DNA of 64,000 nucleotides from Chryseobacterium carnipullorum (GTDB taxonomy: Bacteria; Bacteroidota; Bacteroidia; Flavobacteriales; Weeksellaceae), in assembly GCF_900142785.1 (NCBI RefSeq), contig NZ_FRCD01000014.1:113917-177916 (forward strand), read 5' to 3'. Below are positions 42,866 to 52,275 of this stretch, piece by piece. How positions within the stretch are numbered: position 1 is the first letter of the stretch; every line of letters begins with the position of its first letter. The notes beneath the pieces were generated by a model. That model did not search any database and had not been told where the DNA came from. It saw nothing but the letters and a program-made list of their open reading frames with translations. The position numbers and the translations under genes are program-made.

Positions 42866-45247
42866 TTATTCCCTGTTCTTCAGCATGATCCATCCGGACC
42901 AGTTCATTTGAACTTTTGATTTAGGATATTCAAAATTAAATTTATACCAATAGGTAGCGGTAGAGAGTCTTTTACCTCCTACTGTTCCATCCCATACCGG
43001 TTTTTCTTTAGAGAATCTGAACATTTCCACTCCATATCTGTCATAAACAGATCCTGTGAAGTTTTTGAATTCTGCAAGTGCTTTAAGATCCAGAACATCA
43101 TTAATACCGTCATCATTAGGGGTAATGATATTATTGATCTGCAGTGTATAGAAGTCAAATGTTCCTACGCAATGGGTTCCTACCCTTCTTATCAATACCG
43201 TATAATTGGTATTATCTAAAAGACTTGTAAAGACATTGGACAGTTGCCATGTGATTCCATTATCTATTGAATACTCTAACGTACTTGGGGTATTGTTCAT
43301 CGGAGGATTCTCGGCAATGATCGTGACTGTTTTTTTTGCACTTTCATAATTGATGCCGATCACATAAGGGGTTGCTGCTCCTCCAACTTTCGCAGTAAAG
43401 ATCTTTTTACAGAACCCATTATCTATTTCCACAGTGTAAACGCCCCAGCTGTCTGCAGTTATAGTCTGTGTTGTAGCGCCCGTACTCCATAAATATTTAT
43501 AATTGGGACCTGCCCCTGCATCAAGTGTAATACGGTCCCCCAGACACATTTCCACGTCTTTTAAAGGGGACGTGATTTCCGGGGTTACCTCTACTTTGAT
43601 GGTCGCAGGGTTTAATGAACGGCATCCTTTCGCTCCTACCGCATACACCGTGAATGTGGTGGTCTGATGAAGGGTCACTGTCTGCGTATTGCCTGTACCC
43701 GGGAAGTTTACCCACTGGTAAGTTACCCCTCCTTCAGCAGTAAGAGTCACGGTTTCTCCCGGACAAATTTTTATCCTTGAAGATTTTATACCTGCTACAG
43801 GAGTTGCTTCTTTCAGAAGTTTTAATTCTATCATTTTGCTACAGAAGCCTCCATTGGAAACCACGGTGTATAGAATCTGGCCATCTGTCCCGTTATAATT
43901 TAAAACATTCTGAATATAGTTCCCGTTTTGAGCCACTGCATCGGCCTGATTGACATAGAATCTGAATACAGCTCCGGGTGTAGGGCTTATAGACGGCATA
44001 GCATTGGTCAGATCATAAGTGGTAATGTCTGGTGTAGTACAAAGAAGCAATGTTGCATCCTGTGCCAGAGGAGTAGTTCCCCCATGAATTTCTATGGTTG
44101 CTTTTCCCGGACAAGGATTTCCGGGAACACTTACTTCAATAGTATATATTCCTGGCTGTACGGCTGTAATGCTATTAGTGGTTGCCCCTGAAATTGGCGT
44201 TCCATTGAGGAACCATTGGTATAATAAATTAGGATCACTTACTGATGCGGTGATCACCTGGGGTACGTTATCACATACATTAATATCAGAGGGTAATTTA
44301 ATCCCATTAGGCCCTAAAAGTTCCACCCCTATATTAAACGATCCTCCTTCCAAAAACACGGCAGAATCATAGGCGTGGTCTTCGAAGCTACCCGGAGAAT
44401 AATCAGCTACCACCATTTTAAAATGATATTCCTGACCTGCCACTACGGTTGCGGTTGCAGTAAGGGGAATTGTTCTTCCTTCAAAATTGATCTGACTGGC
44501 ATGGTTTGTATTATAACCGCCAAAATATTGTTCGTTAATAGCAGCACATCCTGGAAATCCTGAAATAGCGGGGTGAATATTCGTGATACTTACAGGTCCT
44601 GCTCCCGATGGCAATACCGCCATATTCTGGTAAGGTCCTCCTGAAGTGGGTCTGAGGAGAATGGCGAAGGCATCCGCATATGAGCAAGGATATGACCCAT
44701 AATATTCTTCTGATGCCAACAGATAGTTAAATTTAATTTGGGAAGTGGTAGGGACAAAATCAAATTCCAAAAGAACGGCATCCGTTAATGTTCCGGTTGC
44801 TCCTATTGCCTGTGCAAGATCAGAATCTGTTCCTCCTCCATTGTTATCACTCAGGTTGCCTTCCTGGCTGTTTCCCGCTCTTCTGGCTTTTCCGGTAGAA
44901 AGTACAATACCATCTTTGAAAGGAAAATTGGTGGTTCCCTGATTAAAGTATCCCCAGGACCTGTCAGCATCTGTAACAGCGTGATTGGGTGTTATCTTTA
45001 CATTGGATACAGTAGGAGTCACACAAGTATTTGTTCCTGATGAGATGAGTACATCTTTCACCAGCTGCGTTATAGAATATGAAGATTGCGTATAGCCCGG
45101 TGTATTGACATCAATAAAATTACCTGCTTTTTGAACAGCGGACCCTGAAGGTTTATTTTTTGGGGGCTTTCTAGGCCCGTCAGTTTGAGAATATGAAAAA
45201 GTCGAGATGACTAAGAAAAATAAAAAAAATAAGAGATTTCTTCGCAT
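42866..45247 (-). CDS. Choice-of-anchor L protein with type B T9SS sorting domain (paralogue 1)
   Basis: A 793-residue secreted protein. Signal peptide (1-20), a choice-of-anchor L domain (about 42-300; FIDVNTPGY, SWGYFNQGTTNFPF, LLASEEYYGSYPCSYADAF, AYDSAVFLEGGSF), an Ig-like segment (LYQWFLNGTPISGATTN), one copy of a CPGETVTLTAEGG-type Ig module and a C-terminal type B sorting domain (about 700-793; ITPNDDGINDV, VYDRYGVEMF, ending SGWIMLKNRE). Such proteins are exported by T9SS and tend to be loosely bound or released. First of three tandem paralogues; the function is unknown, adhesion is plausible. Confidence 0.88.
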   Translation of the reverse strand: MRRNLLFFLFFLVISTFSYSQTDGPRKPPKNKPSGSAVQKAGNFIDVNTPGYTQSSYSITQLVKDVLISSGTNTCVTPTVSNVKITPNHAVTDADRSWGYFNQGTTNFPFKDGIVLSTGKARRAGNSQEGNLSDNNGGGTDSDLAQAIGATGTLTDAVLLEFDFVPTTSQIKFNYLLASEEYYGSYPCSYADAFAILLRPTSGGPYQNMAVLPSGAGPVSITNIHPAISGFPGCAAINEQYFGGYNTNHASQINFEGRTIPLTATATVVAGQEYHFKMVVADYSPGSFEDHAYDSAVFLEGGSFNIGVELLGPNGIKLPSDINVCDNVPQVITASVSDPNLLYQWFLNGTPISGATTNSITAVQPGIYTIEVSVPGNPCPGKATIEIHGGTTPLAQDATLLLCTTPDITTYDLTNAMPSISPTPGAVFRFYVNQADAVAQNGNYIQNVLNYNGTDGQILYTVVSNGGFCSKMIELKLLKEATPVAGIKSSRIKICPGETVTLTAEGGVTYQWVNFPGTGNTQTVTLHQTTTFTVYAVGAKGCRSLNPATIKVEVTPEITSPLKDVEMCLGDRITLDAGAGPNYKYLWSTGATTQTITADSWGVYTVEIDNGFCKKIFTAKVGGAATPYVIGINYESAKKTVTIIAENPPMNNTPSTLEYSIDNGITWQLSNVFTSLLDNTNYTVLIRRVGTHCVGTFDFYTLQINNIITPNDDGINDVLDLKALAEFKNFTGSVYDRYGVEMFRFSKEKPVWDGTVGGKRLSTATYWYKFNFEYPKSKVQMNWSGWIMLKNRE

Positions 45248-45263
45248 AATACTTTTGTTTTAA

Positions 45264-45271
45264 CAAATTTA
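45264..45271 (-). promoter_or_regulatory. Possible -7 box for the 42866-45247 gene
   Basis: CAAATTTA reads TAAATTTG on the minus strand, 16 bp before the start codon. No -33 TTG at standard spacing. Confidence 0.4.
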
Positions 45272-45315
45272 ATTTATTTTCAAATAAATCCTTCATTTTT
45301 TAATTTTTTTTTAAG

Positions 45316-45354
45316 ATAAAAAAAACAAACCTTCCAAATATGGAAGGTTTGTTT
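45316..45354 (-). terminator. Terminator of the 45356-48949 gene
   Basis: Perfect 14-bp stem AAACAAACCTTCCA/TGGAAGGTTTGTTT with loop AATA touching the stop codon; on the minus strand a T run follows. Confidence 0.9.
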
Positions 45355-45355
45355 G

Positions 45356-48300
45356 TTAGTTCCTATTTTTTAGCAATATCCAGCCTGAACGTTGCTCCAG
45401 TTTTTTACTGGCCGGGTTTTCCCACTGTACTTTATACCAGTAGGTGCCTGTAGGCAGATTCATCCCCTTTAAAGATCCTCTCCAGACAGCGTCTGTTTTG
45501 GTTGCTCTGAAGAGCTCTGCTCCGTACCGGTCAAAGACTGATGCTGCAAAATTATTATATCCTCTAAGTCCTGAGAAATCTACTGTATCATTGACTCCAT
45601 CCATATTAGGTGTGATGGCGTTGCTGATAACAAATGTAAAGTAATCTAATGATGTACTGCAGTTTGCATCTTTTACCCTTACCATCAAATGGTAGTTCGT
45701 ATTATTTAAAACATTATAAAACATATTAGAACTCTGCCAAACGACACCACCGTCTATAGAGTATTCCAAAACACCTCCTGTAGGATTACTCGTCGTGAGG
45801 GTAAGCACATGATTATCATATACTACATTCGTAAACTGAGGCAGATCAGGATTCAATAATTTTGCGGTGAAAACCTTAGAACAAACCCCATTGCTGATGG
45901 TCACGGTATAGGTTCCAAGAACACTCGTCGATATCGTCTGTGTCGTTGCCCCCGTACTCCATAGGTAGGTATAACTCGGGCCCGCACCTGCATCTAGAAT
46001 ACCTTTATCACCTGCACATACATATACATCCTGTAGTGTAGATACAATGGCTGGTACCACCTCGATGGTTACTTTTGCAGCCTGCAGAGAGCTACAGCCA
46101 TTCCCTCCCAATGCAAATACAGAGTATTCTGTTGTAACGGTAGGCGAAACTACCTGTGTATTTCCATTTCCAGGAAGACCTACCCAATTATAGGTAAATC
46201 CTCCGGTAGCCGTAAGAGTAACGGATTCTCCTGCACATATTTTTGTTTTTGATGCCGCTATTCCCGCGGTAGGTGGTCCCACCAAAACAGTAACGGTGGC
46301 AGGTGTTGCAGAAATACATCCGTTGGCACCTACTGCATATACCGTGTATACTGTGTTTGTCGTTGGAGAAACGATCTGGGTATCACCATTTCCGGCAAGT
46401 CCTGTCCAGTTATAGGTTACCCCTCCTGAAGCTGTTAATGTTACTGATTCCCCTAAACATATTCTAGGTTGTGATGATACCAGGGTCGCAGTTGGCAGTG
46501 CTGTATTTTGAGTTACTGTAACGGTAGCGGTGTAGGTACATGTTAAATTTCCTGGCTGCGATACATTGGAAACCGTAAGGGTATAAACTCCTCCTGCGTT
46601 AACGACAGGATTCAGTGTATTGGCACCTGATACGATATTCCCCCCTCCTGCTGCTGTCCAGGCAATGGTGGATCCAGCAGGTACTACGGAAGCGGATGCA
46701 TTTAATGTAGTTTGAGGTGCTGTACAGGTAATTTGCTGCGGTGCAGCTATGGTAAGCGTTGTTTCAGCTGTTCTCAGCAATTGAAGTGAAACCACATAGT
46801 GACATCCTCCGTTTTTCACCAAAACATAGATGGTCTGATTGGCGGGTGGAGCATATGAAGTAGGTGTTATGATAAAATTATTATTTTCTGCAAGCGCATC
46901 AGCCTGAAGAATATAGTACGTAAAGGTAACACCAGGCCCGGCAGAAGTGATCTGACTTTGGGCAGTTGTAAGATCATAGGTCAATCCCGGAGCATAGCAT
47001 TTATGCAATATCGCATTCTGTACTGTGATGGGCTGCGAAACTTCAATAGTTATCGTTGCCGGATTCTGTGATACACATCCGTTAGCTCCTACAGCAGTTA
47101 CGGTATAGGTAGTGGTTGTAGTAGGTGATACTGTCTGTGTATTTCCTGTTCCAGGAAGGGCTGTCCAGTTGTAGGTAGCACCTCCTGATGCCGTTAAAAC
47201 AACCGATTCACCGTTACAAATCTGTATTTTACTGGCTGTAAGTCCTGTAACAGGGGGAGCACTGTCTCCTGTAACTGTTACGTTAGCAACAGCAGTACAG
47301 ATTACACTTCCCGGCTGATAGGTATTTGATATGGTTAAGGTATAAGTTCCCGGAGCATTGATCACCGGATTTAATGTATTGGCGCCTGAAACGATATTCC
47401 CTCCTGTGGTGGTCCAGCTAAAAACAGATCCTGCAGGATAAACTGAAGCTGACGCATTTAATGTTGCCTGTGAGCTTACGCAGGTTAATACCGGCGGAGG
47501 CAAAATCGAAGCAGTCATTTGAGGAGCTTTTACCAGCTGTAACTGAGCAACTTTGGAACAGAAGCCATTTTTGACAAGAACATATATGGTCTGTCCTCCC
47601 GGACTTGAGTAGGTCGCAGGGCTGGGAATGGTGTTGGTATTTCCTGCAAGGGCATCTGCCTGGGTAAGATAATACGCAAATGTTGCCCCTGGAGTTGTAC
47701 TTATAGAAGCCTGCGCTGAAGGGAGATTAAAAGTAGCATTTCCCGCGGAATAGCAAGCTGTAAGGGTTGCATTCTGGACGGTAGGAGAAGTTCCTCCCAC
47801 TACGGTAATGGTTCCCGTTCCCGGACATGTATTTCCCTGAATGAATACCTGAACACTGTATACTCCGGGCTGTGTCGCTGTGTAGCTTGGTCCGGTCTGG
47901 CCCTGAATAGGATTGTTATTTAAAAACCACTGATATGTAACATTAGGAACCTGTACTGAAGCGGTAAAGGTTTGAGGAGCATTGTCGCACATATTGACAG
48001 AAGCAGGAAGCTGCACTCCGGCAGGATCTAAAATTTTCACTCCGATATCAAATGAACCTGCTTCCAGAAATACGGCTGAGTCGTAATTTCTATCGCTGAA
48101 GTCAGCTAAAACCATTTTGAAGTGATAGGTCTGACCTGGAATGACAGTAGCTTTTGCTGTTAAAGGTACCGTTCGGCCATCAAAATTAGTTTCAACCAAC
48201 GGATTATTTATTCCTGCGAAATAAGTTGGGTTTACCGCGCCACAACCTCCGGGAATTGCCGGGTGGATATTGGTCACACTTACAGGTCCTGCATTTCCGG

Positions 48301-48949
48301 GAAGCACTGCGAGATTGGTGTAAGTAGGATCACTTGCCTTTTTTAACAGCAATGCAAATCCGTCTGATTTGGTACAGGCAAACTGGAATCCCGGTGCATA
48401 TTCTTTGGAGGCAAATAAGTATCTGAATGAAACTTCTGTAGAAGCTGGTACAAAATCAAATTCAATATAGGTCGCATCTCTCAATTCTAAATTATTAATG
48501 CCTAAAGCAGTGGCCAGATCTACATCTCCCGGGGTATTCAAACCATCATTTAAAAGTCCCTGATAGTTATTTCCTGCTTTTGCAGCATAGCCCGTTGAAA
48601 GAACGATTCCTTTTTCGAATGGAAAACCAGTAGTTCCTTTATTAAAAAAACCCCAGCTTCTTCCGGCATCATTGACGGCTAAATTAGGGGAAACGTTGAC
48701 ATTGGTTACATTCGATGTAGAGCAGGCTCCTCCGGATATCAGCACATCTTTGACCAATTGCGTAACGCTGTAGTTAGATTCGGGATAATTGGGGGTATTT
48801 ACATCTATGAAAAGACCTGCTTTCATAGAATTTGCGTTAGCTTTTTTCGCAGGAATCGTGGCTCTGTCTATGCTTTGAGCAAAAACAAAACTGCCGATGA
48901 ATGCAAAAAATAACATCAAAAATAAATTTCCAATCCTCCTATTTAACAT
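45356..48949 (-). CDS. Giant choice-of-anchor L protein with duplicated Ig modules (paralogue 2)
   Basis: An 1197-residue secreted protein built like its neighbours but about 400 residues longer. Signal peptide (about 1-25), choice-of-anchor L domain (about 45-310), then Ig-like modules. The module ICxGESVxLTASGGxTYNW occurs three times (starting near residues 570, 795 and 870), where the flanking paralogues have one copy. A second module with GxVFSW or STIAWTAAGG followed by NIVSGANTLNP occurs twice. A third, with QTIYVLVKNG, also occurs twice. It ends in a type B sorting domain (about 1105-1197; ITPNMDGVNDTVDF, ending SGWILLKNRN). Internal duplication is visible in the protein; the role is unknown. 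Confidence 0.87.
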   Translation of the reverse strand: MLNRRIGNLFLMLFFAFIGSFVFAQSIDRATIPAKKANANSMKAGLFIDVNTPNYPESNYSVTQLVKDVLISGGACSTSNVTNVNVSPNLAVNDAGRSWGFFNKGTTGFPFEKGIVLSTGYAAKAGNNYQGLLNDGLNTPGDVDLATALGINNLELRDATYIEFDFVPASTEVSFRYLFASKEYAPGFQFACTKSDGFALLLKKASDPTYTNLAVLPGNAGPVSVTNIHPAIPGGCGAVNPTYFAGINNPLVETNFDGRTVPLTAKATVIPGQTYHFKMVLADFSDRNYDSAVFLEAGSFDIGVKILDPAGVQLPASVNMCDNAPQTFTASVQVPNVTYQWFLNNNPIQGQTGPSYTATQPGVYSVQVFIQGNTCPGTGTITVVGGTSPTVQNATLTACYSAGNATFNLPSAQASISTTPGATFAYYLTQADALAGNTNTIPSPATYSSPGGQTIYVLVKNGFCSKVAQLQLVKAPQMTASILPPPVLTCVSSQATLNASASVYPAGSVFSWTTTGGNIVSGANTLNPVINAPGTYTLTISNTYQPGSVICTAVANVTVTGDSAPPVTGLTASKIQICNGESVVLTASGGATYNWTALPGTGNTQTVSPTTTTTYTVTAVGANGCVSQNPATITIEVSQPITVQNAILHKCYAPGLTYDLTTAQSQITSAGPGVTFTYYILQADALAENNNFIITPTSYAPPANQTIYVLVKNGGCHYVVSLQLLRTAETTLTIAAPQQITCTAPQTTLNASASVVPAGSTIAWTAAGGGNIVSGANTLNPVVNAGGVYTLTVSNVSQPGNLTCTYTATVTVTQNTALPTATLVSSQPRICLGESVTLTASGGVTYNWTGLAGNGDTQIVSPTTNTVYTVYAVGANGCISATPATVTVLVGPPTAGIAASKTKICAGESVTLTATGGFTYNWVGLPGNGNTQVVSPTVTTEYSVFALGGNGCSSLQAAKVTIEVVPAIVSTLQDVYVCAGDKGILDAGAGPSYTYLWSTGATTQTISTSVLGTYTVTISNGVCSKVFTAKLLNPDLPQFTNVVYDNHVLTLTTSNPTGGVLEYSIDGGVVWQSSNMFYNVLNNTNYHLMVRVKDANCSTSLDYFTFVISNAITPNMDGVNDTVDFSGLRGYNNFAASVFDRYGAELFRATKTDAVWRGSLKGMNLPTGTYWYKVQWENPASKKLEQRSGWILLKNRN

Positions 48950-48952
48950 TTT

Positions 48953-48977
48953 ATAGTATTTTAAACAAAAATACTAT
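48953..48977 (-). promoter_or_regulatory. Inverted repeat overlapping a -7 box upstream of the 45356-48949 gene
   Basis: ATAGTATTTT/AAAATACTAT with loop AAACA (10-bp arms) begins 4 bp before the start codon. It overlaps TATTTTTG on the minus strand (48966-48973). It could be an operator or a 5' hairpin. Confidence 0.45.
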
Positions 48978-49071
48978 TTTTTTTGATTGAAACTTAATTT
49001 AACACAATTTACATTGTCATCTATACAAGTTTATTTATTCTACAATATAAATTCACTTTATTTAAAAATAA

Positions 49072-49098
49072 TAAAAAAGGCTGGCGATTATGCCAGCC
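49072..49098 (-). terminator. Terminator of the 49121-51484 gene
   Basis: Perfect 7-bp GC-rich stem GGCTGGC/GCCAGCC; on the minus strand followed by TTTTTTATT. Confidence 0.88.
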
Positions 49099-49120
49099 CT
49101 TCCGTATATTACTTAGGTGA

Positions 49121-51484
49121 TTATTCTAAATTTTTAAGAAGAATCCATCCGGTTTTCACGGCGGTCTCTTTACTTGCTGGATCCTGATAGGTCACCTGAT
49201 ACCAGTAAGAGGCAGTAGGTAAACGTTTCCCCTGGAAAAATCCATCCCAATATGGTCTGGTTTTACCAGCCTTGAACACTTCTCTTCCGTAACGGTCGAA
49301 AACAAAACCTTTAAAGTCTTTATAGCTGCTTACTCCACTAAAATCAATGATATCATTAACGTTGTCTCCGTTTGGCGTGATCACATTCTTCATCACGAAC
49401 GTAAAGTATTCTAAGAATCCTTCACAACTGGTATTCTTCACTTTAACACGGATGGATATCACCGTATTTTTAGGAACATTGGAGAATACATTGGAAGCCT
49501 GCCATGTATAACCATTGTCTACTGAATATTCCAGTGTACCGTTGCTGGGATTGCTTGCCGTGAGAACCATCGTTCCATTAACATTATAATCCACTTTTAT
49601 GATTTGGGGAACTACTGCACGGATCACCTGGGTTTTAAACTCTTTTGAACAAACACCATTGCTGATTTTGACGGTATATTCTCCCGGAGTTCCCACAGTA
49701 ATAGCCTGAGTCGTTTCACCTGTATTCCATTCATAAATATATCCAGGTCCTGATCCTGCATCTAAAAGGATCATATCTCCTTCACAAATTTGTCCTCCTT
49801 TCAGAGAAGATACAATAGCCGGCACTACGTCAATGGTAATGGTTGCCGGTTGCAGAGATTTACATCCCTGTGCACCAATAGCATATACGGTATAGGTAGT
49901 CGTCTGAGTTGGACTTACTGTTCTTACTCCTCCTGTACTGGATGTATCTCCCCACTGATAGGTTACTCCGCCGGAAGCCGTTATAATGAGAGATTCTCCT
50001 TCACAGATTCTCAATCTCGGTGCGTTAAGCGTAGCGACAGGAGTCTCTTCTCTTCTTAAGGTTAATGTGACGATCTTACTACAGAAAGCGCCATTTGAAA
50101 CCAATACGTAGATCACTTGTCCGTCTGTACCATTATAATTTGTGGTATTGGTAATGAAACTGTTATTCTGTGCCTGTGCATCAGCCTGAGTAGCATAAAA
50201 TCGGAATACAGCTCCCGGTGTTGTGCTGATCTGTGGCTTTGCAGAGTCTAAATTAAAAGTACTGAGCGTTGGAGTTGCACAGAGCTTCAGCGTTGCATTT
50301 TGAGCAGCAGGAGAAGTTCCGCCTATAATGGTAATGGTGGCTTTCTGACATTCTGTCCCACCTACAAAAGTTTTCACTTCGTATACTCCCGGTGAATTGG
50401 CTACATACACTGCATTGGTTGCAAAAGGAATAAGTACCCCATCTTTATACCATTTATAGGTCATTCCGGGAACGGCAGACACCTGAGCTTTTAAAGTCTG
50501 TGGGGTGTTATCACACATATTCAAAGTGTCTCCGAGAGGATTTCCGTTGCCGTCGACGATCGTCATCCCGATATCAAAAGATCCTCCCTGCAGAAATACC
50601 GCAGAATCATAGCCATTATCAATTGCATCTGCCAGAACCATTTTAAAATGATAGGTCTGGCCGGGAATTACAGTGGCAGTGGCTTTAAGAGGAATGGTTC
50701 TTCCTATAAAATTAGTTTCGACATTCAAAGTATTCAGTCCTCCGAAGTACTGTTCATTAATCGTTTCTCCATCACATCCTACGCCGGGAGGTACAATATT
50801 AAGAACACTTACCGGTCCATCTCCGTTGGGTAGAATTGCTAAATTGGTATAAGTTGGATCACCAACTTTTTTAAGAAGGAGCGCAAAACCGTCCGCAAAA
50901 TCACCACATGGATACCCACTTGTGTATTCTTCTGAAGCAAATAAGTAATTAAATTTCACCTGGTTGCTGTTCGGGACGAAATCGAACTCTAAGGAGACCA
51001 CGTCTTTCAGATTACCCGGAGGGTTGATCGCTGCTACCAGATCCGGATCATTCATTCCGGCTCCGGGGACAACATCTCCTAATGCAGCCGGTCCCTCTAG
51101 AGCATTTCCCGCTCTTCTGGCCTTACCGGTCACAAGAAGCAATCCGTCATTAAAAGGAAAATTGGTAGTTCCTTTATGAAAATACCCCCAGGCTCTATCT
51201 GTATCTGTTGGCAGTTGATTCGGAGATATGGTCACATTGCTGACATTAGGAGCCGCGCAGACAGATCCACCCGAGATCAGTACATTTTTTACAAGCTGTT
51301 CTATAGTATAGCTTGATGGTACATAAGTGGGCACATTGACATCTATAAATGCACCTGCCTTTTTACTCTGCGCACTAAACTTTTCAGGCTTTGATTTTCT
51401 TTCCATTCTCTGTGAAAAAGCAGAAACAGAAGCCAATAGAAACATTGTAATTAAAAAGTAATTATTCAGTCTATAATTGAACAT
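49121..51484 (-). CDS. Choice-of-anchor L protein with type B T9SS sorting domain (paralogue 3)
   Basis: A 787-residue secreted protein with the same order as 42866-45247: signal peptide (about 1-24), choice-of-anchor L domain (about 43-315; FIDVNVPTY, SWGY-like AWGYFHKGTTNFPF, FASEEYTSGYPCGDFADGF, GYDSAVFLQGGSF), an Ig-like segment (MTYKWYKDGVLIPFATNA), a single CEGESLIITASGG module and a type B sorting domain (about 690-787; ITPNGDNVNDIIDF, ending TGWILLKNLE). The anchor domain and the sorting domain are most similar among the three paralogues; the middle varies. Probable upstream member of the array, each gene having its own terminator. Confidence 0.88.
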   Translation of the reverse strand: MFNYRLNNYFLITMFLLASVSAFSQRMERKSKPEKFSAQSKKAGAFIDVNVPTYVPSSYTIEQLVKNVLISGGSVCAAPNVSNVTISPNQLPTDTDRAWGYFHKGTTNFPFNDGLLLVTGKARRAGNALEGPAALGDVVPGAGMNDPDLVAAINPPGNLKDVVSLEFDFVPNSNQVKFNYLFASEEYTSGYPCGDFADGFALLLKKVGDPTYTNLAILPNGDGPVSVLNIVPPGVGCDGETINEQYFGGLNTLNVETNFIGRTIPLKATATVIPGQTYHFKMVLADAIDNGYDSAVFLQGGSFDIGMTIVDGNGNPLGDTLNMCDNTPQTLKAQVSAVPGMTYKWYKDGVLIPFATNAVYVANSPGVYEVKTFVGGTECQKATITIIGGTSPAAQNATLKLCATPTLSTFNLDSAKPQISTTPGAVFRFYATQADAQAQNNSFITNTTNYNGTDGQVIYVLVSNGAFCSKIVTLTLRREETPVATLNAPRLRICEGESLIITASGGVTYQWGDTSSTGGVRTVSPTQTTTYTVYAIGAQGCKSLQPATITIDVVPAIVSSLKGGQICEGDMILLDAGSGPGYIYEWNTGETTQAITVGTPGEYTVKISNGVCSKEFKTQVIRAVVPQIIKVDYNVNGTMVLTASNPSNGTLEYSVDNGYTWQASNVFSNVPKNTVISIRVKVKNTSCEGFLEYFTFVMKNVITPNGDNVNDIIDFSGVSSYKDFKGFVFDRYGREVFKAGKTRPYWDGFFQGKRLPTASYWYQVTYQDPASKETAVKTGWILLKNLE

Positions 51485-51500
51485 TTTATTATTGTTTGTT

Positions 51501-51508
51501 CAAATGTA
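51501..51508 (-). promoter_or_regulatory. Possible -7 box for the 49121-51484 gene
   Basis: CAAATGTA reads TACATTTG on the minus strand, 16 bp before the start codon; the -33 box is not clear. Confidence 0.45.
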
Positions 51509-51642
51509 GCAAAAATATCATTAAAAACCATTCTAATTAAGCATTTTCAAATAATTCACCACACATATTCACAATAAATACATTTTATACTTATATAATC
51601 CACAAAAATGGTAGAGTTCAATTTTAACTAAAAAATACCCTA

Positions 51643-51679
51643 AAAAAAGCAGACTGTACATGAACCAGTCTGCTTTTTT
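51643..51679 (-). terminator. Terminator of the rnz-TIGR02757-51717 operon
   Basis: Stem AAAAAAGCAGACTG/CAGTCTGCTTTTTT with a nine-base loop; suitable T runs on both strands. Confidence 0.88.
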
Positions 51680-51716
51680 ATATTTTCACTATCCTAATAT
51701 CTTATTTTATTGCTTG

Positions 51717-52265
51717 CTATTTCTTCAACTGATCAATTTCATTTTGAAGCTGGCTGATGACATCCTTTAAAGCTTTGATTTCATTCTTATTGGAATTCAC
51801 ATTGCTTTTAAGTATAACATTTTTGGCTCTTTCGTTGTGATCTTCATCATCTTCATCCTCATTGATCTCCTCTATATCCTCCTGGATATCTTCAATATCT
51901 TCATTGATCTCTTCAATATCTTCGCTGATCTCCTCAATGTCTTCACTGATCTCTTCAATATCTTCCTGAATATCTTCAATATCTTCACTAATTTCCTCAA
52001 TATCTTCCTGGATATCTTCAATTTTCTCATGGCTTTTATTAACAGACATCTGAATAAAAATGGCGAGATATATTGCTTCCAGGGAGACCACGGTGGTAAG
52101 GATCAAAAGCATTTTGTCGAACTCAACAAGATTGAGCACCGGCAAGAGAAATGAAGTGATAAAGAATAAAGTATGAACGATGAGTGAGGGTATAGAACCT
52201 ACCCACCAGGTAATCCCATTCGCTATTTTTTCTAACACTTCTTTTTTTTCTGTTTCTTTTTTCAT
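51717..52265 (-). CDS. Two-helix membrane protein with acidic heptad-repeat coiled coil (DUF1003-like)
   Basis: A 182-residue protein with two membrane helices (about 25-46 and 52-74), whose loop and second helix (LILTTVVSLEAIYLAIFIQMS) resemble the DUF1003 and low-affinity iron permease group. After KSHEK follow eight consecutive heptads of the form I-E-(D/E)-I-(Q/S/N)-E-D (82-137), a very acidic coiled coil, then a charged linker and a second coiled coil (about 155-182). The gene is the third in an operon with rnz and TIGR02757, 10 bp after the latter. The function is unknown; oligomerisation through the coiled coil is likely. Confidence 0.75.
   Translation of the reverse strand: MKKETEKKEVLEKIANGITWWVGSIPSLIVHTLFFITSFLLPVLNLVEFDKMLLILTTVVSLEAIYLAIFIQMSVNKSHEKIEDIQEDIEEISEDIEDIQEDIEEISEDIEEISEDIEEINEDIEDIQEDIEEINEDEDDEDHNERAKNVILKSNVNSNKNEIKALKDVISQLQNEIDQLKK
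51855..52022. repeat. Eight tandem 21-bp units encoding the acidic heptads
   Basis: 168 bp of near-identical 21-bp units inside the 51717-52265 gene, with variation mostly at one codon (Gln, Ser or Asn) and at Asp/Glu. Slippage could change the number of units without a frameshift. Confidence 0.85.
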
Positions 52266-52275
52266 CCTTCCTATG

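Noticed and set aside
51837..52154. A 105-codon plus-strand frame rich in Phe, Asn, Ile and Leu
   Set aside because: It is the antisense reading of the 21-bp heptad repeats and only reflects their periodicity.
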